From Acidimicrobium sp. BACL17 MAG-120823-bin42 (GTDB taxonomy: Bacteria; Actinomycetota; Acidimicrobiia; Acidimicrobiales; Ilumatobacteraceae): a DNA stretch of 6,973 nt. Positions 1 through 5,287 of this stretch are shown piece by piece. The position numbers and the translations under genes were made by a program. Below the pieces are notes generated by a model. It searched no databases and was not told where the DNA came from. It worked only from the letters and a program-made list of their open reading frames with translations. Each line of letters begins with the position of its first letter. Positions within the stretch are counted from its first letter, which is position 1. The DNA lies in contig LIAZ01000065.1 of the NCBI GenBank assembly GCA_001438985.1, positions 1-6,973 of the forward strand, given 5' to 3'.

Positions 1-1838
1 TTGGAGGAATGACCTCATACGCAGGCGACGTACTTGCGATCGTTGTCGCCACCGATCGCATTTCTGCACGCGAAGCCGCACAACTCGTAGACGTGACGTA
101 TGAAGTTTTGCCACCGGTCACCGATCCACGCAAGGCATTAACTAACGAAAACATTGCTGTGTGGAGAACTGAAACGAATATTTTGAGCACGAGTTCATAT
201 TCGCGAGGCGACGTTGACGCAGCCTTCACGCAATGCACCCACATTGTTGAGCAGGATTTCAGCACTCAACGGATCGAACACGCTTTTCTTGAGCCGGAAA
301 GCACGCTTGCAGTTCCCTCTCTAGACAGTTCATCCATTCATGTGTATTCAGGCGGACAAGGCATCTGGGACGACCGTAATGACATTGCCAACGTGCTCGG
401 AATTGACAACAGCCAAGTAACGGTTGAACTGATTACTAATGGTGGCGCTTTTGGTGGCAAAGAAGACATGAGCAACCAGGCGCACGCGGCACTTGCTGCG
501 TGGTTGCTTAAGGTGCCAGTCAAATGCACCTTGTCCCGTGAGGAAAGCTTCCTGATGCATGCAAAGCGTCACCCCATTGAGATGTCATACAAAATTGGGT
601 GCAACGAAGTTGGAGAAATCCTTGCACTTCACGTGCGAGCACTTGGAGACAGCGGCGCTTACGCCAGCGTGGGAATGAAGGTTCTTGAACGCATGGCTGG
701 TCACGCAAGCGGACCATACAGTGTCCCAAATATCGATGTTGAAGCAATCGCGGTGCGCACCAATAATCCCGTTTGCGGAGCGTTTAGAGGCTTCGGTGCG
801 AATCAGGCCCAATTCGCAATGGAAGGTGTGCTGGATCGTCTCGCTGAAAAGGTTGGAATTGACGGTTGGACACTTCGTCGTCGCAATGTGATCATGCCAG
901 GAATGGTGTGGGGCCCTGGTCAAATCATGGACGACGGTTGCCTTGGTGCTTCACAATGCCTTGATGAGATCAAGCCTGCATACGACAAAGCACGTGCCGA
1001 TGGAAAAGCGATTGGTCTAGGTCTTGGGCTCAAGAATTCAGGATTAGGTAACGGCTTTAAAGAGATCACACGTGCGGTGGTTCACTTCAAACACGACGGA
1101 CGAATTGAGGTTCGGCATGGTTGGACCGAGATGGGCCAAGGTATCAATACCGTTGCTCAGCAAGTTGTTGTTCACGAACTCGGAGTTGATGGCTCGTTAA
1201 TCGATGTCATCGTGGATACGACGCGCGAACTTGGACAGGGTCAAACCACCGGTTCGCGAGGAACATTGATGGGGGCAGGCGCTGTTCAAGCTGCTTGCCA
1301 AGCAGCATTGGCCGCCAATTGTGCGGTTGGAGTTGACCATCTTGGTGAATACCGAGTGGATTGGACAACAAAACTTGGCGACCCAGGTGTCGAACACCCG
1401 ATCATTCATTCAACATTTGGCTATGCGGCACAACTTGTTGTTATTGATAAAGAGACTGGAAAAATTGAAGAAGTAATTGCTACTCACGATGTTGGCAAGG
1501 CAGTGAATCCACAACTATGTGAGGGACAAATTGAAGGTTCCGTGCACATGGGACTCGGTTACGCACTCAGTGAAGATTTCCCGAGCGATCCAGCAACTGG
1601 ATACCCGACAAACACCACACTGCGAAGCTTGGGAATCCTACGGGCTAAAGATGTTCCCAAGATTTCCGTGATGATCGTCGAGTCTCCTCAACCGAACTCA
1701 CCATACGGAATTAAAGGTGTTGGCGAGATCGGCCTTGTGCCAACCGCGGGTGCAGTAGCGGCCGCGCTCTATGAGTACGACGGTCAATGGCGTAGCAAGT
1801 TGCCGATGCGCCGCAATGACGCGAGCTCTGAGGAGTAG
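1..1838 (+). CDS. Molybdenum hydroxylase large (Mo-binding) subunit, selenium-dependent xanthine dehydrogenase/XdhD-like; 5' partial
   Basis: This is the catalytic subunit of a xanthine dehydrogenase-family enzyme, which hydroxylates a ring carbon using water at a molybdopterin cofactor. The reading frame is open to the left edge (GGA GGA precede the ATG at 9), and the first residues, TSYAGDVLAIVVA, match the middle of the alpha/beta hammerhead domain (usual YVGDPVAAVVA). The ATG at 9 is therefore internal and the N-terminus is missing. Counting from that Met, visible motifs are LEPE (94-97), GGQG (115-118), GGAFGGKED (145-153), AFRGFG (258-263), TEMGQG (373-378), GSRGT (416-420) and KGVGE with the expected catalytic base Glu573. 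The C-terminus is normal (EYDGQWRSKLPM). The motifs GGAFGGKED, HDVGKAVNP and GQIEG and the end of the protein resemble the selenium-dependent XDH/XdhD group rather than CoxL. Members of that group can carry a fused N-terminal 2Fe-2S domain; whether this one does lies outside the window. Substrate and selenium use are not determinable. Confidence 0.9.
   Translation, partial: GGMTSYAGDVLAIVVATDRISAREAAQLVDVTYEVLPPVTDPRKALTNENIAVWRTETNILSTSSYSRGDVDAAFTQCTHIVEQDFSTQRIEHAFLEPESTLAVPSLDSSSIHVYSGGQGIWDDRNDIANVLGIDNSQVTVELITNGGAFGGKEDMSNQAHAALAAWLLKVPVKCTLSREESFLMHAKRHPIEMSYKIGCNEVGEILALHVRALGDSGAYASVGMKVLERMAGHASGPYSVPNIDVEAIAVRTNNPVCGAFRGFGANQAQFAMEGVLDRLAEKVGIDGWTLRRRNVIMPGMVWGPGQIMDDGCLGASQCLDEIKPAYDKARADGKAIGLGLGLKNSGLGNGFKEITRAVVHFKHDGRIEVRHGWTEMGQGINTVAQQVVVHELGVDGSLIDVIVDTTRELGQGQTTGSRGTLMGAGAVQAACQAALAANCAVGVDHLGEYRVDWTTKLGDPGVEHPIIHSTFGYAAQLVVIDKETGKIEEVIATHDVGKAVNPQLCEGQIEGSVHMGLGYALSEDFPSDPATGYPTNTTLRSLGILRAKDVPKISVMIVESPQPNSPYGIKGVGEIGLVPTAGAVAAALYEYDGQWRSKLPMRRNDASSEE
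1830..1835 (+). promoter_or_regulatory. Ribosome binding site of the SsnA-like gene
   Basis: GAGGAG lies 5 nt before the ATG at 1841, inside the last codons of the preceding gene. It fixes the start: in this frame a TGA stop at 1829-1831 prevents any longer protein, and the next in-frame ATG (1907) would lose the metal-binding HxH motif. The short N-terminus of the downstream enzyme is therefore a real property of this sequence and not a start-choice artefact. Confidence 0.75.
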
Positions 1839-1840
1839 CA

Positions 1841-2911
1841 ATGACACACACCACACCTGGTTTTGTGTGTGCCCATCACCATTTATACAGTTCGTTAGCT
1901 CGGGGCATGCCTGCTCCTCCACTTCCCACTACCGATTTCATCAGCATTCTTGAAAACGTCTGGTGGCGTCTTGATGCAGCGCTTGATCTGGACATGATCT
2001 ATTGGTCTGCCGCACTCGGTGCGTCAGAGGCACTTGCAAGTGGCACGACATGCATCATTGATCACCATGAGTCGCCGAATGCCATAGAAGGGTCGCTTGC
2101 AACAATTGCTAAAGCATGTCGCGATGTAGGAGTTCGAGTCAACACGTGTTACGGCGTAACCGATCGCTGGAGCGACACCGGGCAACTCTCGCCATCAGTA
2201 TCACCATCAACAAAGATGAGTTCTGCTGCACGTAGAGGGCTTGATGAGTGTCATTCGTTCATCAAAAGTGGGGGCGATGCAATGATTGGCGTCCATGCAG
2301 CGTTCACATGCGGAGATGAGACCTTGCACGCTGCTGCAGACCTGGCGAAATCCCTCACGGTCGGTGTACATATTCATGTCGCAGAAGGCATTGATGATAT
2401 TTCGGCAGGAGAACGGCTGGAGGGTCTGGCGCAAGACAACTGGCTGCTTGTGCACGGTGTGCATCTAGACCGCCAACTTCTTGGACGACTTGTACACAAT
2501 CCACGGTCCAACATGAATAATGCGGTCGGCTACGCACGTCCAGCGCATAAGCCCAACACCATTCTTTTAGGCACAGATGGAATAGGTGCGAACATGATGG
2601 AAGAAGCCAGGCTTGCCTACGCCCGTCTTCGTGAAGATGATGTGTCGCAGACACCAGAGACCGTTGCCCAATGGCTAACTAATGGCTACGAGTTATTCCC
2701 CAATGCCAAGCAAGACACAGTGGTGTGGTCGTACGAGCACATGGAAAATCCGTGGCACACTGCCTTCACCACTCATATGCAACCAATTTCCGTCGATGTT
2801 GATGGTGAGCGTGTGTATGAAGATGGAAATTTTCTTAAGATTGACATTCAAGAAATTCGCAGAAAAGCCAACGAACAAGCGTTACGGCTATTTGAAAGGT
2901 TAGAGGCATGA
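1841..2911 (+). CDS. SsnA-like amidohydrolase (metal-dependent hydrolase/deaminase), lacking the usual N-terminal domain
   Basis: This 356-residue protein belongs to the amidohydrolase superfamily (TIM barrel, usually one Zn or Fe), whose members deaminate or hydrolyse purines, pyrimidines and related rings. Predicted metal and active-site residues are His12 and His14 (AHHH), His179 with Glu182 (HIHVAE), His205/His208 (VHGVH) and Asp246 (GTDGIG). The family label rests on stretches closely matching my recall of E. coli SsnA: VCAHHHLYS, WWRLD, IIDHHESPNAIEGSL, VHNPRSNMNN and GTDGIG. SsnA and most relatives are about 440 residues and begin with about 55-60 residues of beta-sandwich domain. Here the protein starts almost at the metal motif. 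The later segment usually reading like LEPGxxADL is also shortened (residues 281-296), though a C-terminal VDGERVYEDGNF element remains. SsnA has no firmly established reaction that I know of. It sits 2 bp after the XdhD-like gene, a neighbourhood also seen in E. coli. It could be a working compact deaminase or an enzyme with altered oligomerisation. Confidence 0.83.
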   Translation: MTHTTPGFVCAHHHLYSSLARGMPAPPLPTTDFISILENVWWRLDAALDLDMIYWSAALGASEALASGTTCIIDHHESPNAIEGSLATIAKACRDVGVRVNTCYGVTDRWSDTGQLSPSVSPSTKMSSAARRGLDECHSFIKSGGDAMIGVHAAFTCGDETLHAAADLAKSLTVGVHIHVAEGIDDISAGERLEGLAQDNWLLVHGVHLDRQLLGRLVHNPRSNMNNAVGYARPAHKPNTILLGTDGIGANMMEEARLAYARLREDDVSQTPETVAQWLTNGYELFPNAKQDTVVWSYEHMENPWHTAFTTHMQPISVDVDGERVYEDGNFLKIDIQEIRRKANEQALRLFERLEA

Positions 2912-3948
2912 CACTTCCTCAGGCAGCGATCAATCCCGCCACAGGTAAAGCCAGAATGGCTATCTATCTTCAAGATGCGCACCCCATTCGAGAAGGTATG
3001 GCCTTTGCTCAGTATGCAGAAGCAAAAGGTTTTGAGGCAGTGTGGCAAGCCGAAAGCCGTCTTGTTCGCGAAGCAACCGTTCCGATGGCTGCTTTCGCTT
3101 CAGTTACTTCATCGATCAAAGTTGGTTCTGGTGTAGTTGATTGCTGGAGTCGTAACCCAGCACGCCTTGCCGCGACATTTTCAACGCTCGATGACCTTGC
3201 GCCTGGCCGCGTAATTCTTGGAATTGGTGCTTGGTGGGATCCGCTAGCGCAAAAGGTAGGCATCTCCCGGGCAAAACCCCTGCGCGCCATGCGCGAAATC
3301 GTCAATGCGGTGCGAGCATTGCTCAATAATGAGAATGTCACCTTCAACGGTGAGTTTGTGCATTTCGATGGCATCGAACTTGACTACGTGTATCAAGATC
3401 GCCGCGCCAAAGACGTTCCTATCTATATCGGAGCTACGGGAATGCAAATGATGGAGCTCACTGGTGAGATTGCCGACGGAGTCGTACTTAACTATTTAGT
3501 ATCCCCCGATTACAACAAACAAGCGATGCAGGCACTACAGACCGGCGCAGATAAGGCTGGTCGTAACATCGACAGCATTGACCGACCACAATTGGTCGTC
3601 TGTAGTGTGCATGAAGATCGCCAGACGGCCCTCGACATGGCGCGCGAGATGGTAACTCAGTATCTTGGCCAGCAACCGCACATCATGAAAGCATCAGGAG
3701 TCCCACAGTCACTACTTGACAAGGTTGGCGAAGTGTTGACATGGCCCGCAACGCACGAACAGGTCACCAAGGCTTCCAAGCTTGTTCCCGATGAGATTGT
3801 GCAGATGCTCACAGCAAGTGGAACACCAAGTGAGGCTCGCCAGCAGGTGAAGCATTACATCGAAAACGGCGCTACGTGTCCAATTCTGTACCCACTCGGT
3901 GACGTGCACGCCATGATCGATGCATTTGCTGATTGGGATGGGAATTAG
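2908..3948 (+). CDS. Luciferase-like (LLM class) flavin- or F420-dependent oxidoreductase
   Basis: This 346-residue protein has the bacterial luciferase/F420-dependent reductase TIM-barrel fold. Diagnostic stretches are AEAKGFEAVWQAES (37-50), the SSIKVGSGVVD strand (68-78), RNPARLAATFSTLDDLAPGRVILGIGAWW (82-110), VPIYIGATGMQMMELTGEIADGVVLNY (170-196) and a C-terminal GTPSEARQQVKHYIENGATCPILYPLG region (305-331). These resemble the methylenetetrahydromethanopterin reductase-like, often F420-using, subgroup; FMN or FAD use cannot be excluded from sequence. Substrate unknown. Its ATG overlaps the previous stop (ATGA) and has GAAAGG at 2894-2899, 8 nt upstream. A second ATG at 2956 (Met17) would give a more typical N-terminus (MAIYLQ), but has a poorer ribosome site. 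It is soluble, with no signal peptide or membrane segment. Its place between an amidohydrolase and a Mo hydroxylase suggests a redox step on the same N-heterocycle or on a ring-opened product; this is inference. Confidence 0.88.
   Translation: MTLPQAAINPATGKARMAIYLQDAHPIREGMAFAQYAEAKGFEAVWQAESRLVREATVPMAAFASVTSSIKVGSGVVDCWSRNPARLAATFSTLDDLAPGRVILGIGAWWDPLAQKVGISRAKPLRAMREIVNAVRALLNNENVTFNGEFVHFDGIELDYVYQDRRAKDVPIYIGATGMQMMELTGEIADGVVLNYLVSPDYNKQAMQALQTGADKAGRNIDSIDRPQLVVCSVHEDRQTALDMAREMVTQYLGQQPHIMKASGVPQSLLDKVGEVLTWPATHEQVTKASKLVPDEIVQMLTASGTPSEARQQVKHYIENGATCPILYPLGDVHAMIDAFADWDGN
3940..3944 (+). promoter_or_regulatory. Ribosome binding site supporting the GTG start of the FAD subunit
   Basis: GGGAA lies 6 nt before the GTG at 3951 and overlaps the end of the luciferase-like gene. 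It favours GTG 3951 over the in-frame ATG at 3957 (12 nt spacing) and over a TTG at 3933, which would lie wholly inside the preceding gene. The site is only moderately like the consensus. Confidence 0.5.
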
Positions 3949-3950
3949 CC

Positions 3951-4796
3951 GTGTCAATGATTGTTGCCAAGAGCCTAGATGCCGCTCTTATCGCCCTGCG
4001 TGAACACGATGATGCGCGTGTGATTCAAGGTGGAACCGATCTGATGGTCGAGATCAATTTCAATCATCTGAAGCCGACCACGATGGTGAGCCTGCGACAC
4101 ATCCCCGAGCTGCGAACAATTACTCGCCCAGATGGCAACACCATCTCTATTGGGTCCGGCGTCCCTTATTCACAATTAGAGATCGAGCCTGTTGCATCGG
4201 TGCTTCCCGCGCTCGCCCAAGCATCCCGCACTGTTGGCTCTCCCCAGATTCGTGCCGCAGGTTCACTCGGTGGCAATCTCGGCACATGCTCTCCGGCTGG
4301 CGACACACTTCCTGTGATGTTCGCACTTGATGCCGACATTCACTTACAGTCATCCGATTCACATCGAACGGTCTCAATTCATCAATTCATGACGGGCGTA
4401 AAACGTAATGTCAAACGCCACGATGAAATCATTACCGCCGTTGATTTCCCCATCATTGACGGCTGGCAGGGATATTCAAAAGTTGGAGTGCGAAACGCCA
4501 TGGTGATTTCCGTTGCATCAGCATGCCTGGTCGCAGATCACAAATCGGGCGATGTGCGACTGGCTCTCGGATCCGTGGGGCCAACCATCATTCGCTGCCG
4601 AGAGACCGAACAATGGCTAAAAGACAACGCATCACTCACCCACAATTCGGTGATTTCTCCCGACATTGCTCGCGAGTTTGGTGCGCGAGCGAGTCGCGAA
4701 TGCTCGCCAATTGACGACCACCGAAGTACCGCGCAATATCGTCGACACGCCATTTCAATCTTGGCTGCTCGCCTCCTACAAAAGGCATATTCATGA
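3951..4796 (+). CDS. Molybdenum hydroxylase FAD-binding subunit (PucC/YgfM/CoxM-like)
   Basis: This is the medium subunit of a xanthine dehydrogenase-type enzyme. It carries FAD and passes electrons from the Fe-S subunit to the acceptor. From the GTG start it is 281 residues, normal for the family. The first FAD motif is QGGTDL (26-31) and the second is SLGGNLGTCSPAGDTLP (105-121), both in the PCMH-type FAD domain. The C-terminal part (about 165-281) is the CO dehydrogenase flavoprotein C-terminal domain, with YSKVGVRNAMVIS and the late PIDDHRSTAQYRRH element. It starts 2 bp after the luciferase-like stop and overlaps the Fe-S gene by ATGA. The order FAD, Fe-S, Mo is as expected for a three-subunit enzyme, so it most likely serves genes 5 and 6, possibly gene 1 too. 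Alternative starts at TTG 3933 and ATG 3957 change only the first few residues. Confidence 0.9.
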   Translation: MSMIVAKSLDAALIALREHDDARVIQGGTDLMVEINFNHLKPTTMVSLRHIPELRTITRPDGNTISIGSGVPYSQLEIEPVASVLPALAQASRTVGSPQIRAAGSLGGNLGTCSPAGDTLPVMFALDADIHLQSSDSHRTVSIHQFMTGVKRNVKRHDEIITAVDFPIIDGWQGYSKVGVRNAMVISVASACLVADHKSGDVRLALGSVGPTIIRCRETEQWLKDNASLTHNSVISPDIAREFGARASRECSPIDDHRSTAQYRRHAISILAARLLQKAYS

Positions 4797-5287
4797 GCAT
4801 GAACGAGTTCTACACACTCAATGTAAATGGCCAACCGATGCAGGTACAGGACTCATGGGTTGGTGAAAGCCTCCTCTATGTCCTACGCGAACGATTGGGC
4901 CTACCAGGTTCGAAAGGTGCTTGTGAACAAGGTGAATGTGGCAGTTGCACAGTTCTCCTTGATGGGCAGGCTGTGTGTTCGTGTTTGGTCATGGCGGCTA
5001 CGGCAGTAGATAGCACAATCGTGACCGTAGAGGGTCTCGATGCACATGGCGCCGAACTGACCGATGTTCAAGATGCCTTTGTCCAACAAGGTGCCGTCCA
5101 GTGTGGCTTTTGTACACCAGGCCTGATCGTTGCGATACATCACCTACTTGAAGAAAATCCACAGCCTTCCGAACTTGAGGTAAAGGAAGCGATATCGGGA
5201 AACATTTGTCGCTGTACTGGCTACGGCAGAATTTTTGCCGCAGTCGAACAAGCCGTTGCAGTGCGAAAGGCTTCACGCACATCATGA
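4793..5287 (+). CDS. Molybdenum hydroxylase 2x[2Fe-2S] subunit (PucE/XdhC/CoxS-like)
   Basis: This small 164-residue subunit relays electrons from the Mo site to FAD through two [2Fe-2S] clusters. All eight ligand cysteines are present. The plant-ferredoxin-like N-terminal cluster uses Cys44, Cys49, Cys52 and Cys64 (CEQGECGSC, then CSC); Cys62 is an extra, non-conserved cysteine beside the last ligand. The C-terminal helical domain has Cys104 and Cys107 (QCGFCTPG) and Cys139 and Cys141 (NICRCTGY). The length is usual for the family, with no Mo-binding or FAD domain fused. The ATG overlaps the FAD subunit stop and has AAAGG at 4781-4785, 7 nt upstream. An ATG two codons later (4799) would change only the first two residues. 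It overlaps the next gene by ATGA, as expected for subunits made in matched amounts. Confidence 0.95.
   Translation: MSMNEFYTLNVNGQPMQVQDSWVGESLLYVLRERLGLPGSKGACEQGECGSCTVLLDGQAVCSCLVMAATAVDSTIVTVEGLDAHGAELTDVQDAFVQQGAVQCGFCTPGLIVAIHHLLEENPQPSELEVKEAISGNICRCTGYGRIFAAVEQAVAVRKASRTS

Noticed and set aside
9..11. ATG at 9 preceded by GGAGGA as a gene start
   Set aside because: The purine-rich run touches the ATG with no spacer, the frame is open to the left edge, and the protein from this Met begins in the middle of the hammerhead domain. It is an internal Met of a gene cut by the window.
585..923. 112-codon open frame on the minus strand
   Set aside because: It is antisense to the conserved Mo-binding region of gene 1 with no recognisable product.
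1771..1953. 60-codon plus-strand frame bridging genes 1 and 2, possibly encoding the missing N-terminus of the SsnA-like protein
   Set aside because: Its translation is not like a beta-sandwich strand set, and it runs through known coding sequence of both genes in a different frame. It does not restore the domain.
3009..3374. 121-codon open frame on the minus strand
   Set aside because: It is fully antisense to the luciferase-like gene with no family resemblance or ribosome site of note.
3933..3950. TTG at 3933 as start of the FAD subunit
   Set aside because: It would add six residues (through the codon before GTG 3951) encoded inside the previous gene. Family N-termini begin near the MIVAKS region, and GTG 3951 has a better-placed ribosome site.
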